NCBI RefSeq assembly: GCF_019050325.1 | Contig: NZ_VOMB01000018.1 | Location: 1-56,912, forward strand | Length of the DNA stretch: 56,912 bases | Direction: 5' to 3' | DNA from: [Mycobacterium] fortunisiensis | GTDB lineage: Bacteria; Actinomycetota; Actinomycetes; Mycobacteriales; Mycobacteriaceae | In this document: positions 8,372-15,857 of the stretch, piece by piece | How the letters are laid out: each line of letters starts with the position of its first letter | How positions within the stretch are numbered: position 1 is the stretch's first letter | Position numbers and translations under genes: made by a program | Notes under the pieces: generated by a model | Told to the model about the DNA's origin: nothing | What the model saw: the letters and a program-made list of their open reading frames with translations, nothing else | The model's database searches: none

Positions 8372-9721
8372 TTACACGACCGACGGTGTCGCCGGCCGCA
8401 ACCGGGCGATGATTCCGTCGAGATCCCGAATGAACATGTCCGGGCGGAACACGTGCCCACCGGGCACCTCGTGCGCCTCGTGTGGGATACCGGCTCGCCG
8501 CAGCAGATCCCGAAACTCCCGCTGGCCGGCAAGCACCTGGGTCTCGTTCACGCTGTCAAACCAATTGAGTGGATCCGGGCTGGTGCCGGCAACCAGGAAA
8601 ACCCGCTTGTTGCGGTAGCTTTCGATCCGCTCGACCGGGTTGTCGGCGCTGACCCTGGCCTGATCCCACAGTGGGGCGCCGTACACGGTGCCGCCGGCCA
8701 GATCCAACACCGCCGACGTGATGTTCGCCCAGTGCACCACCAAACCGAAGTCGCGGCGCAGGCTCGCCGGGCCAGAGTGCGCGCTGACCGACGCGAAGTG
8801 CCCGTAGTACTTGGCGGCGTACTTCAGGGCACCGAAGCCGCCCATCGAGAATCCCCCGACCGCGCGGCCGTCGTACTCGGCGTAGGTACGGAAATTCGCC
8901 TCGATCCACGGCAACAGTTGGGCGATGTGGAACGTCTCCCAGTTCCGCGGTCCGACGAACGACGTCACCGGGTTGCAGTGCCAGCCCGCATGCCCGCCGT
9001 CGGGCATCACGACGATGATCGGCTTGCCGGCCGTCCAGTCGCGGACCCCCATGAAGTCGAACGACCGAAAGTCGTCGTTGCCGCCGTGGAACAGGTACAG
9101 CACCGGGTAGGTGCGCCCACTGGTGCGGTAATCGTCGGGAAGCAGCACGTTGACGCCGGGGTTCCAGCCGATCGCGGCGGTCTGAAAACGGTAGTACCAC
9201 AGGCGCGGATCGTTCTCGTTACGGTCCACGATCCGCAGTCCGAAGCCATCGCCCCGCCCGCTGAAGATCACCAGTGTCTGCCCGGCGTGCAGCGCGCCCG
9301 GATCCGCCAGCCCGTTGACGGCGGCGATCGGCGGATAGAACGAGGCGTCACCGTAGAAACGTGAAGCCAACGCCGACAACGTATCCCCCGGCGCCACCTG
9401 ATGGTGGCGCAGCTCCGGGACAATCAGGCGCTGCCCTGGTTCGACTCCGGCGCCCGGGGCGATACCGCTGGCCGCCGCGATCAGCCGCGACAACTCGGCG
9501 CGACCGTAAAAACGTGACGCCACGGCGGGCAGCGAGTCACCTGGGCGCGCCGAATAGCGCGTGTAGTCGGGGAACACCAGCCGCTGCCCCGCAGTGATCA
9601 CGTCGGGATCGGTGACCCCGTTGGCCGCGGCGATCAGCCGGTACAGTTCCGCGTCGCCGTAGAACCGCAACGCCAGTGCAGACAGCGTCTCCCCTGCCAC
9701 GACCGTGTGAGTTCTGACCAT
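8372..9721 (-). CDS. Triple-LysM domain esterase (EstD/mycolyltransferase-like alpha/beta hydrolase)
   Basis: 449 residues. Three LysM repeats occupy about 1-150, each with the pattern GETLSALALRFYGDAELYRLIAAANGV, GDSLPAVASRFYG and GDTLSALASRFYG. An alpha/beta-hydrolase domain of the esterase D/antigen 85 type follows (about 165-449), with the nucleophile elbow GFSMGG (Ser292), LYLFHGG (oxyanion) and a late His in GGHVF. LysM binds peptidoglycan or chitin-like glycans, so the enzyme probably acts on cell-wall-associated esters. No signal peptide is visible before the first LysM, which is odd for such an architecture. GAGGAG stands 6 nt before ATG 9721. It is divergent from the toxin-antitoxin pair. 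Confidence 0.88.
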   Translation of the reverse strand: MVRTHTVVAGETLSALALRFYGDAELYRLIAAANGVTDPDVITAGQRLVFPDYTRYSARPGDSLPAVASRFYGRAELSRLIAAASGIAPGAGVEPGQRLIVPELRHHQVAPGDTLSALASRFYGDASFYPPIAAVNGLADPGALHAGQTLVIFSGRGDGFGLRIVDRNENDPRLWYYRFQTAAIGWNPGVNVLLPDDYRTSGRTYPVLYLFHGGNDDFRSFDFMGVRDWTAGKPIIVVMPDGGHAGWHCNPVTSFVGPRNWETFHIAQLLPWIEANFRTYAEYDGRAVGGFSMGGFGALKYAAKYYGHFASVSAHSGPASLRRDFGLVVHWANITSAVLDLAGGTVYGAPLWDQARVSADNPVERIESYRNKRVFLVAGTSPDPLNWFDSVNETQVLAGQREFRDLLRRAGIPHEAHEVPGGHVFRPDMFIRDLDGIIARLRPATPSVV

Positions 9722-9819
9722 GGCCCGCTCCTCAGAGTTTCAGCCGGCGGGGCGGCAGCCAGGTCGGCTGCGCCGATAATCCCAGTTTAGGCCGGTGGCG
9801 AGGCGCATCTCGTTGCATT

Positions 9820-9845
9820 TTGCTACGCTTGTTTCAGATTGCTAC
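9820..9845 (+). promoter_or_regulatory. TTGCTAC direct repeat at the antitoxin promoter
   Basis: TTGCTAC occurs at 9820-9826 and 9839-9845, 19 nt apart, immediately before the AAGGAG of the antitoxin gene; a related TTGCAT lies at 9813. TACGCT (9824-9829) could be the -10 box. Paired repeats at such a promoter fit autoregulation by the antitoxin or toxin-antitoxin complex; that is inference. Confidence 0.4.
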
Positions 9846-9857
9846 AAGGAGTGCGCC

Positions 9858-10247
9858 ATGACAGACACCGCAGATCGGGTGACCCGGTTCGCCGCCGACC
9901 TCTTGGACAGCGCCGCTGCTGAAGGTGCACGTCAGAGCCGGTCGGCCAAACAGCAGCTCGACCACTGGGCTCGAGTCGGCCGCGCCGTCTCGAGCCAGCA
10001 CAGCGCCGCACGCCGCAAAGTGGAGTCCGCGCTGGCCGGGGACACTCCGCTGCGCGAGTTGACGGCCGAAGAAGGTGCGGTGTTCAACGCCGAGATCACC
10101 GCCGCCATCGAAGAGAGCCTGGCCCGCACCGATTACGGCGCGGCGCTGGCCACTCGCGGGATCACCACCGTCGCCATCAACGGCGACGGTGAGCTCGTGC
10201 AGTACCGGTCCGACGGCACCACCGCGGTGCTGGCACACCAGCAGTGA
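9858..10247 (+). CDS. ParD-like antitoxin of a zeta-type toxin-antitoxin pair
   Basis: 129 residues, predicted mostly helical. The N-terminal RVTRFAADLLDSAAAEGARQSRSAKQQLDHWARVGRA stretch matches the ParD-like antitoxin family, and the C-terminal part ends in a short strand region (TTVAINGDGELVQYRSDGT). It is expected to neutralise the kinase-type toxin encoded 34 nt downstream and to bind its own promoter. AAGGAG lies 7 nt before ATG 9858, and the further upstream in-frame start adds only promoter sequence. The gene pair sits alone between the divergent LysM-esterase and the convergent thiocyanate hydrolase operon. Confidence 0.8.
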   Translation: MTDTADRVTRFAADLLDSAAAEGARQSRSAKQQLDHWARVGRAVSSQHSAARRKVESALAGDTPLRELTAEEGAVFNAEITAAIEESLARTDYGAALATRGITTVAINGDGELVQYRSDGTTAVLAHQQ

Positions 10248-10281
10248 GCGCCGGCGCTGACGCGGACGGCACCACCAGCCG

Positions 10282-10860
10282 GTGAAACGCCTCGATCTCG
10301 TCGTCGGCTGCAACGGCGCGGGCAAGTCCACTTTCGTCGAACTCACCCTGTCGCCCCTGCTGCCGGGCTGCCCCTTCGTCAACGCCGACGAGATCGCCAA
10401 GCGCCGCTGGCCCGCCGACCCCGCTCGGCATTCCTACGACGCCGCACTGGTCGCCGCCGACACCCGGTCCCGACTCATCGAACTCGGCGAGTCGTTCATC
10501 GCCGAGACCGTGTTCTCCCACCCCTCCAAGCTCGAGCTCATCGACACCGCCCAGGCGGCCGGATACACCGTGATGCTGCATTGCCTGCTGATCCCCGAAG
10601 AGCTCGCCGTGCTGCGGGTACGCCACCGGGTCCAAGCCGGCGGCCACGACGTTCCCGAGCACAAGATCCGTGAACGCTACCAACGACTTTGGAGCCTGGT
10701 GGCCGCTGCCGCGATGCGGGCCGACGCGGCCACGTTCTACGACAACAGCACCGTCCGGGGTCCGCGGATCGTCGCTGCACTCGCCGGCGGATTCCTCGTC
10801 GGGTCGCCCAGCTGGCCGACGTGGACGCCGCGGGAGCTCAATTCGCACTGGCCCGGGTAG
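10282..10860 (+). CDS. Zeta toxin family P-loop kinase
   Basis: 192 residues. The P-loop GCNGAGKST is at residues 9-17, followed by VNADEIAKRRWP (about 35-46) and ESFIAETVFSHPSK (about 73-86), the layout of zeta/PezT-like toxins that phosphorylate UDP-N-acetyl-sugars or similar small substrates and so inhibit wall synthesis. Starts at GTG 10282, with no strong RBS, so it probably depends on coupling with the antitoxin gene ending 34 nt before. A hairpin overlapping the 3' end of the convergent neighbour serves as terminator. The exact substrate is unknown; stand-alone chromosomal members of this family may have non-toxin roles. Confidence 0.85.
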   Translation: MKRLDLVVGCNGAGKSTFVELTLSPLLPGCPFVNADEIAKRRWPADPARHSYDAALVAADTRSRLIELGESFIAETVFSHPSKLELIDTAQAAGYTVMLHCLLIPEELAVLRVRHRVQAGGHDVPEHKIRERYQRLWSLVAAAAMRADAATFYDNSTVRGPRIVAALAGGFLVGSPSWPTWTPRELNSHWPG

Positions 10861-10869
10861 CACAAGCCG

Positions 10870-10899
10870 GAGGTTTCTGACCGGCGAAGGTCAGGCCTC
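10870..10899. terminator. Hairpin between convergent zeta toxin and thiocyanate hydrolase operons
   Basis: CTGACC (10877-10882) pairs with GGTCAG (10889-10894) around GGCGAA, and GAGG (10870-10873) pairs with CCTC (10896-10899) outside. It lies directly after the toxin stop and overlaps the last codons of the opposite gene, as expected of a bidirectional terminator. There is no long T-tract. Confidence 0.5.
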
Positions 10900-11256
10900 T
10901 TCGAGCCGGGCCCTGACCTGTCGCATGCGTTCGGCCAGCGCCTCCTCATCGATGACATGCCTGGCAATCAACGAGTGGCTAAGTGCGACAAGCTGATTCT
11001 CCGGATACGGCAGTGCCGGGTACACCTCGTGTACGAGCCGGTCCTCGTCGTTTCGTCGGGTGAGCAGCGGCAGGGTCACACCCTCGTGGTCGAGCGCATC
11101 GCACATCCCGTCGAGACTGGACTTCCAGGGCGGCACCAGGTTGGTGACACCATACTTTTCTGCCATCAGTGGCCACACCTGACCTCGGCCGGCGATGCGC
11201 TCCAACGCCGGTACCGTGACCAGTGTGACGTCATCTTCCTCTGCCATCGTTGTCAC
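10891..11256 (-). CDS. P15K-like small protein of the thiocyanate hydrolase operon (probable cobalt chaperone/assembly factor)
   Basis: 121 residues, about 13.5 kDa. The C-terminal half (VYPALPYPENQLVALSHSLI then IDEEALAERMRQVRARLEEA) resembles the helical segment shared by nitrile hydratase beta N-termini, NHase activators and the P15K maturation protein of Thiobacillus thioparus thiocyanate hydrolase. It follows scnC without a gap (TGA then GTG), as an assembly gene would. Its likely job is to deliver cobalt to, or oxidise the cysteines of, the ScnC subunit. ATG 11247 is an alternative start. Assignment rests on position, size and weak similarity. Confidence 0.65.
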   Translation of the reverse strand: MTTMAEEDDVTLVTVPALERIAGRGQVWPLMAEKYGVTNLVPPWKSSLDGMCDALDHEGVTLPLLTRRNDEDRLVHEVYPALPYPENQLVALSHSLIARHVIDEEALAERMRQVRARLEEA

Positions 11257-11964
11257 TCAATAACTTTCGGCCGGACGCACCGCTGGGTGCACCGGACGAT
11301 GAGCGTTCGTGGTCACCCCGGGCGTGGGTAAGGCGACGCCGATCATGCAGTCGCGGGTGACGATCTCGGCAAGCTGCTCCTCCGTCCATCCCTCGGTTCC
11401 GTCCGGACGCATCGGGAGCACCAAGAACCGGCGCTTGGAATTGGAGTCCTCGACCCGGATTTCGACGTCGTCGGGCAGGAAGAGCCCGAACTCCCCGAGA
11501 ACCTGACGCGGCCACCGCACGATGCGGCGGCGATAGTTCGGCGTGCGGTACCACTCGGGAGAGTTTCCGAGAAGCGGTCGCGGATAACAGGAACACAACG
11601 TGCAGACGATGACATGGTGCAACGTCGGCGTATTCGCCAGCACCTTGAGCGCGGTGAAGTCACTGGGTGTTCCGAAACCGGTCGGATGCAGCCAGTCGAT
11701 TCCCACTTCGCGGCTGGCAGCGATCGCGTCCTCGAGTGCAAGGTCGCGAAAATCGGGGTCCACCCAGGCCTTCGCGACGAACCGGGACCCCGGCGCCGGG
11801 CCGATCTGTTCGACGAATTCGGTGTAGTGCCGGTGGTCTTCGGCAGTGAACAGGCCCTTTTCTATCGCCAACTCCCGCAACGCGATCTCCAGGACTTCGA
11901 AGTCTGTCACCTCCTCGACCATTGGTGCCGCGTGCCGCTCAGGTGTGTCGTGCCCCTTGGTCAT
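11257..11964 (-). CDS. scnC: Thiocyanate hydrolase gamma subunit (cobalt-binding, NHase alpha-like)
   Basis: 235 residues. The metal centre CTLCSC is at Cys121, Cys124 and Cys126; Thr in the second position marks the Co(III) type, in which two cysteines become sulfenic/sulfinic acids. Surrounding sequence is very close to the Thiobacillus ScnC subunit as I recall it: APMVEEVTDFEVLE, ELAIEKGLFTAEDH, VVCTLCSCYPRP-type loop, SPEWYRTPNYRRRIVRWPRQ and GWTEEQLAEIVTRDC. Reaction: SCN- plus water to carbonyl sulfide and ammonia. Start at ATG 11964, just downstream of the fused beta/alpha gene (40-nt gap), agreeing with the family N-terminus. Confidence 0.9.
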   Translation of the reverse strand: MTKGHDTPERHAAPMVEEVTDFEVLEIALRELAIEKGLFTAEDHRHYTEFVEQIGPAPGSRFVAKAWVDPDFRDLALEDAIAASREVGIDWLHPTGFGTPSDFTALKVLANTPTLHHVIVCTLCSCYPRPLLGNSPEWYRTPNYRRRIVRWPRQVLGEFGLFLPDDVEIRVEDSNSKRRFLVLPMRPDGTEGWTEEQLAEIVTRDCMIGVALPTPGVTTNAHRPVHPAVRPAESY

Positions 11965-12005
11965 GTCGGATCCCCGTTCCGTTGTCGGGTTGGGCGTGTC
12001 GGGTG

Positions 12006-12830
12006 CTAGTCGAGTGGCTGCAACCACAATTCCGAGATCTCGGCTTGCAAGGTGTCGCCGACCGAGCCCGCGTAGGGCTCCCATAGGTCTGTCATCTCGA
12101 ACCGCACGATGTAGAACCACTCGGGCTGCTGCTCTTCGCGGTCGAACGCCTCGTCCTCGGGTACCAGGCTTTCGTAGGAGACCTCGGCGATCGTCCCGGG
12201 CTTGCCACGCAGGTACTCCTGGGTGCGGGTGTAGAAGATCGTCGGCAGATCCCGCACCCGTACCCGGTCTCCGACAGCGAAGGCGGGGGTGCCAGCCTGG
12301 CCCGCGAACTGCTGCGGATCGCCCTTGCCGAGCGCCTCGATGTGATGGCGGTTCCTCTCGACCACCGTCGGATCACCAGCACCGCGCGGCGCGGCCACCA
12401 GGGCAGCTGGACCATCACCGGCCATCCGGGTCCGCACCGCGTCCACCCGCTCAAGCAACTCACGCAGCGTGATGTGGCCTTTCTCGACGAGGCAGCGGGC
12501 GATCGCCCACACCCACCGGCCGTAATAGGGGAAGCCGTGGTACACCGTCCGCCCGACATCGACATTCCCGAGCCGTCGGCGCTCCTCGGACGTCCAGATG
12601 CCACGCCAGCCGAGGACCTCACACGTGACAAACGTGTTGAGCTCCCACGCCTCTTCTTCTTTCTCTTCGAAGATCGCGGGCGCGTCCGGATCGCCTCCGA
12701 CATCGTGTGGGTTCTTCATGAACGCACGAAACAGCGTGTGATCTATTTGATCTGGATAGGGCCAGTCCTGCAGCCGATGTAGCGCCGGGCGCAACTGACT
12801 GACGAAATCACCCATGGAATTGTTCGCCAT
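12006..12830 (-). CDS. Thiocyanate hydrolase fused beta-alpha subunit (ScnB-ScnA fusion)
   Basis: 274 residues in two parts. Residues about 1-150 match ScnB (PALHRLQ, IDHTLFRAFMKNPHDVGG, EKEEEAWELNTFVTCE, GYPYYGRW-like GFPYYGRWVW); residues about 170-274 match ScnA (GDPQQFAG, VGDRVRVRDLPTIFYTRT, YLRGKPGTI, EDEAF, EWFYIVRFEMTDLWEPY). In Thiobacillus thioparus these are separate polypeptides that together correspond to the nitrile hydratase beta subunit. A linker (about 150-172) rich in Ala/Gly/Pro joins them here. First gene of the operon; GGAGG is 8 nt before ATG 12830. A TGTGA-N6-TAACA element (12866-12881) lies in the promoter region. Confidence 0.88.
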   Translation of the reverse strand: MANNSMGDFVSQLRPALHRLQDWPYPDQIDHTLFRAFMKNPHDVGGDPDAPAIFEEKEEEAWELNTFVTCEVLGWRGIWTSEERRRLGNVDVGRTVYHGFPYYGRWVWAIARCLVEKGHITLRELLERVDAVRTRMAGDGPAALVAAPRGAGDPTVVERNRHHIEALGKGDPQQFAGQAGTPAFAVGDRVRVRDLPTIFYTRTQEYLRGKPGTIAEVSYESLVPEDEAFDREEQQPEWFYIVRFEMTDLWEPYAGSVGDTLQAEISELWLQPLD

Positions 12831-12865
12831 CGTCCGTACCTCCGATGGGATGGACGGTTCCGGGC

Positions 12866-12881
12866 TGTGACCAGGCTAACA
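12866..12881. promoter_or_regulatory. Possible CRP-like half-matched site upstream of thiocyanate hydrolase
   Basis: TGTGA-N6-TAACA differs by one base from the mycobacterial CRP consensus TGTGA-N6-TCACA. It lies 36 bp before the fused subunit start, in the 150-bp region divergent from the FKBP lipoprotein gene. Binding is not shown; one mismatch in a 10-base motif is weak evidence. Confidence 0.25.
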
Positions 12882-12982
12882 CCAGCCGACGTGCGCCGAT
12901 ACCCATTGCCGCAGGTGCGCGGTGCCGACGTCGAAGAACCTATCGGCCGGCGTCGCATCGCCCGGCTGTAGCGTGGCGGGGC

Positions 12983-13618
12983 ATGAACTCCTTTCGCGTG
13001 ACCTCCTCCGCTGCGCTCGTGGCGTGCGCCGCGTCGTTGACCCTCGCGCTCGCCGCGTGTGGCTCTGACTCCGAGGCCACCTCGGCCCAATCGTCGACCA
13101 GCACGCCGTCGGTCGCCGACGTGCTGACGCCCTCCATCGCCGAGACGGCGACCGAGGAGCGCACCTGTCCGACGGCGCTGCCGAGCAGCGGTGCCCCGGA
13201 ATGGACCGTGTCGGGTTCCACCGGCAGTGCCGCGGTCACCGGTTCCACCGATTCGACCGCACCGCTGGTCGAGGTCGATGGACCGTTCACCGTCGCCGAG
13301 ACCCAGGTGCACACCCTCAAGGCCGGTGACGGGCCGGTGGTGGCACCGACCGCCAACGTCTCGGTCTGCTACATGGGCGTCAACGGACGCGACGGCTCGG
13401 TGTTCGACAACAGCTACGAGCGCGGCGAGCCGGTCGACTTCCCGCTCACCGGCGTCGTGCCCGGCTTCCAGAAGGCCATCTCGGGGCAGAAGGTCGGCTC
13501 CACCGTGGCCGTCGCGATGACCTCCGCCGACGGCTACCCGCAGGGCCAGCCCGCCGCCGGCATCCAGCCCGGTGACTCGCTGATCTTCGCGATCAAGATC
13601 CTCGACGCCAAGGGCTGA
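12983..13618 (+). CDS. FKBP-type peptidyl-prolyl isomerase lipoprotein
   Basis: 211 residues. A lipoprotein signal peptide ends in LALAAC (Cys26), followed by a Ser/Thr-rich linker and an FKBP domain (about 105-211) with VSVCYMGVNGRDGSVFDNSYERG, FPLTGVVPGFQKAISGQKVGS and the C-terminal DSLIFAIKILD strand. It would be anchored on the outer face of the membrane and catalyse proline isomerisation in exported proteins. ATG 12983 is preferred: it begins a proper signal peptide, and TAGCGT lies 8 nt before it (leaderless type). Followed by a methyltransferase gene 48 nt downstream; divergent from the thiocyanate hydrolase operon. Confidence 0.92.
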   Translation: MNSFRVTSSAALVACAASLTLALAACGSDSEATSAQSSTSTPSVADVLTPSIAETATEERTCPTALPSSGAPEWTVSGSTGSAAVTGSTDSTAPLVEVDGPFTVAETQVHTLKAGDGPVVAPTANVSVCYMGVNGRDGSVFDNSYERGEPVDFPLTGVVPGFQKAISGQKVGSTVAVAMTSADGYPQGQPAAGIQPGDSLIFAIKILDAKG

Positions 13619-13666
13619 GCACCACCACCGGCCGGGGCCCCGGTATCGGCTTGCGACAATGCTCAC

Positions 13667-14284
13667 ATGGTGGAGCGGAGCATCTGGATGCAAAAGGTCG
13701 CAGCCGATCCTGGGCACTCGCAGTGGTACATCGAACGCTTTCGCGCCATGGAGCGCGCCGGTGCGGACCTGGCCGGCGAGGCTCGCCTGGTGGACGCGAT
13801 GGCGGCCCGCAACTCGCACATCCTGGATGCCGGCTGCGGTCCGGGCCGGCTCGGCGGTTACCTGGCCGGGGCCGGACACCGAGTGGTCGGCGTCGACGTC
13901 GACCCCGCCCTCATCGAGGCCGCTGAGCAGGACCACCCCGGCCCGCGCTGGCTGGTCGGGGACCTGGCCGAACTGGACCTGCCCGCCCGGGGCATCACCG
14001 ATCCGTTCGACATCATCGTGTCGGCCGGCAACGTCATGACCTTCCTGGCTCCGAGCACCCGGGTCCAGGTGCTGACCCGGCTGGGGGCTCACCTGGCCGA
14101 CGACGGTCGCGCGGTGATCGGATTCGGCGCCGGACGCGAATACGAGTTCGCGCATTTCTTCGACGACGCGGCGGCGGCCGGCCTGACGCCGGATCTGCTG
14201 CTGTCTACGTGGGATCTGCGGCCGTTCGCCGACGGCTCCGACTTTCTCGTCGCTATCCTGCGGCGCGGGTCCCATTCGGGCTGA
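13667..14284 (+). CDS. Class I SAM-dependent methyltransferase
   Basis: 205 residues with the SAM-binding motif I ILDAGCGPGRLGGYLAGAGH (about 53-72), the acidic end of strand 2 in VVGVDVDP, and motif II/III region DIIVSAGNVMTFL. It transfers a methyl group to an unidentified substrate. The 3' end overlaps by 32 bp the convergent thioesterase gene. It may share a transcript with the FKBP lipoprotein gene 48 nt upstream, but there is no functional link that I can see. Confidence 0.88.
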   Translation: MVERSIWMQKVAADPGHSQWYIERFRAMERAGADLAGEARLVDAMAARNSHILDAGCGPGRLGGYLAGAGHRVVGVDVDPALIEAAEQDHPGPRWLVGDLAELDLPARGITDPFDIIVSAGNVMTFLAPSTRVQVLTRLGAHLADDGRAVIGFGAGREYEFAHFFDDAAAAGLTPDLLLSTWDLRPFADGSDFLVAILRRGSHSG

Positions 14285-15080
14285 AGTTGAAATTCGCTAT
14301 CGCCGTGGACAATCCGGTGCCGATGGGGCCCGATGCGTCGTACAGGCGGGCACTGCCGGTGGCGACGCCGTCAGCACTGGTGTGGGTCAGCGCGGCCATC
14401 CCGATGTAGGGCCCGACGGGCAGCCTGCTCAGGGCGAGGGTGTAGTCGGCATTGATGAAAGCCAAACCGGCCGAACTGAAGTTCGTCATCGAACTGGTGA
14501 CGTCGACGGCCAGTGCGGCCCGGACGAACGGGGTGAGCACCTCGCCGGCCACCAGATCCCGCACCTCGCGCAACCAGGCGTAGCGCGGCCCGCACTGCTG
14601 CCACGGGAATCCGGGGCCGTTCCAGTCAGGGTCGGGCCCGTAGGCCCGGATGAACATGGGTACGGTGTCGTCGAACTGCTCCGGTTCCTCGGGCAGCTCC
14701 GGCAGTTCGATCGCGGCGCTCCAGAACTCCCCGTCGGGCTGCGTGCCGCGCCGCAGGTACAACGCAGACCCGCGCGCCACCAGTTCGCCGTCCTGGATCA
14801 TCGCGGCGTCGATGGCCTGCATCCGTGACCCCGAGCGCACCACCGAGGCGGTGACCCGCACCGGTGCGCTCGCGACGCGACGCAGGATCTCGACGGTGAA
14901 CCGGGCCGGTTGCAGCGCGGCGTCGTCGGCCAATTGCTCGACCGCCCGGGCCAACAGTCCGCCCACCACCTGGCCACCCAGCGTCGGGCCCCATCCCCCG
15001 TGCGCGATGTCGTTCGGGACGAATCCCTCATCGGTGCTGACGAAAAACGGGGTCATCGCGGTGTGCTCCAACAACGGCAC
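14253..15080 (-). CDS. Acyl-CoA thioesterase (TesB-like double hot-dog)
   Basis: 275 residues in two hot-dog halves. The first carries GFVPNDIAHGGWGPTLGGQVVGGLLARAVEQ and FTVEILRRVASAPVRVTASVVRSG; the second carries DVTSSMTNFSSAGLAFINADYTLALSRLPVG (active-site Asp likely in the DVTSS segment). Such mycobacterial proteins hydrolyse acyl-CoA thioesters to free acids. Start GTG 15080 has GGAG 6 nt upstream; ATG 15056, eight codons later, also has a GGAG and may be the true start. The 3' end overlaps the methyltransferase gene on the other strand. Confidence 0.85.
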   Translation of the reverse strand: MPLLEHTAMTPFFVSTDEGFVPNDIAHGGWGPTLGGQVVGGLLARAVEQLADDAALQPARFTVEILRRVASAPVRVTASVVRSGSRMQAIDAAMIQDGELVARGSALYLRRGTQPDGEFWSAAIELPELPEEPEQFDDTVPMFIRAYGPDPDWNGPGFPWQQCGPRYAWLREVRDLVAGEVLTPFVRAALAVDVTSSMTNFSSAGLAFINADYTLALSRLPVGPYIGMAALTHTSADGVATGSARLYDASGPIGTGLSTAIANFNFSPNGTRAAG

Positions 15081-15208
15081 CCTTCACTCCGGTACTGATA
15101 CGCCTACAGTTGCGCCAACGATATAGCACGTGCCGGCTTGGCGACCGGTGGCGTCCGAGGTAGGCGCCTGGAACCGGGGGCATTGGCCGCAACCCGCGGC
15201 CTCGCCCC

Positions 15209-15778
15209 CTAAGGAGCCGGAGCCGGCGGCGCGGGGGCCGGGGGCTGCCCCGGCGAGTTGTACTCGTATCCCGGCGGTGGCGGCCCATTCAGCGAGTAGT
15301 AGCCCGGTGGTAGCGGCGGACCCGACGGTCCGGTGCCGGGTTCGGGCGCGGTGACCGGTGTCTCCGAGCCGGGTGCATTGATCGACACATACCCCGGCGG
15401 CAGCGGCGGCGGCGGGCCGGCGCCGGGCGGCGGCGCTACCCCCTGGGGCGCGTCCATGGCTCCCTGGAATCCGTACGGGTCGTGGGCCTGATGCCAGAGA
15501 TCCCGCAGGGTGCCGACGGGACCGGAACCGTACTGGCCGGAGCCGTACACCGGGTTGGCGATCTCGGGCACCTGGGGTGGACCGGCCGGCGCCGGGGGCG
15601 GCGGTGCGGCCAGCGCGGGGTCAGTGGGTGCCGGCGGCGGGCCGGGAACGCCGGGGTCGGCGACGGGATCAGCGATAGCGTGGCCGGCGGTGGCCAGGAG
15701 CGCCGCGGCCACGGTCAACCCGGAGATCGCGAGCTTCACCCCGCTGGCCGAAAGCGCGGTGCGCTGCGCTGCGGTCAT
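15209..15778 (-). CDS. Secreted proline-rich protein
   Basis: About 189 residues: signal peptide (hydrophobic segment SGLTVAAALLATAGHAIA, cleavage near AIADP) followed by a chain very rich in Pro, Gly and Ala. A short motif recurs near the C-terminus: PLPPGYVSINAPG, PLPPGYYSLNGPP and PPPGYEYNSPG. A central segment (YGSGQYGSGPVGTLRDLWHQAHDPYG) is less biased. Probably a cell-wall or secreted structural protein; no enzyme domain is visible. ATG 15778 has GAGG 10 nt upstream; an in-frame start 12 codons earlier (15814) is also possible. Confidence 0.75.
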   Translation of the reverse strand: MTAAQRTALSASGVKLAISGLTVAAALLATAGHAIADPVADPGVPGPPPAPTDPALAAPPPPAPAGPPQVPEIANPVYGSGQYGSGPVGTLRDLWHQAHDPYGFQGAMDAPQGVAPPPGAGPPPPLPPGYVSINAPGSETPVTAPEPGTGPSGPPLPPGYYSLNGPPPPGYEYNSPGQPPAPAPPAPAP

Positions 15779-15857
15779 CAATCCAGCGATCCTCTCTGCC
15801 CGGCGTTCGTGCATCCTCGCACACCGAACGCGAGCTCGCAGCCGATGACCGTGCCGC

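Noticed and set aside
8291..9364. Long plus-strand frame across the LysM-esterase
   Set aside because: It is the antisense shadow of a strongly supported gene with three LysM repeats and a catalytic Ser motif.
11965..12120. Upstream extension of the ScnC gene into the fused subunit gene
   Set aside because: ATG 11964 reproduces the family N-terminus; the extension overlaps the upstream gene in another frame.
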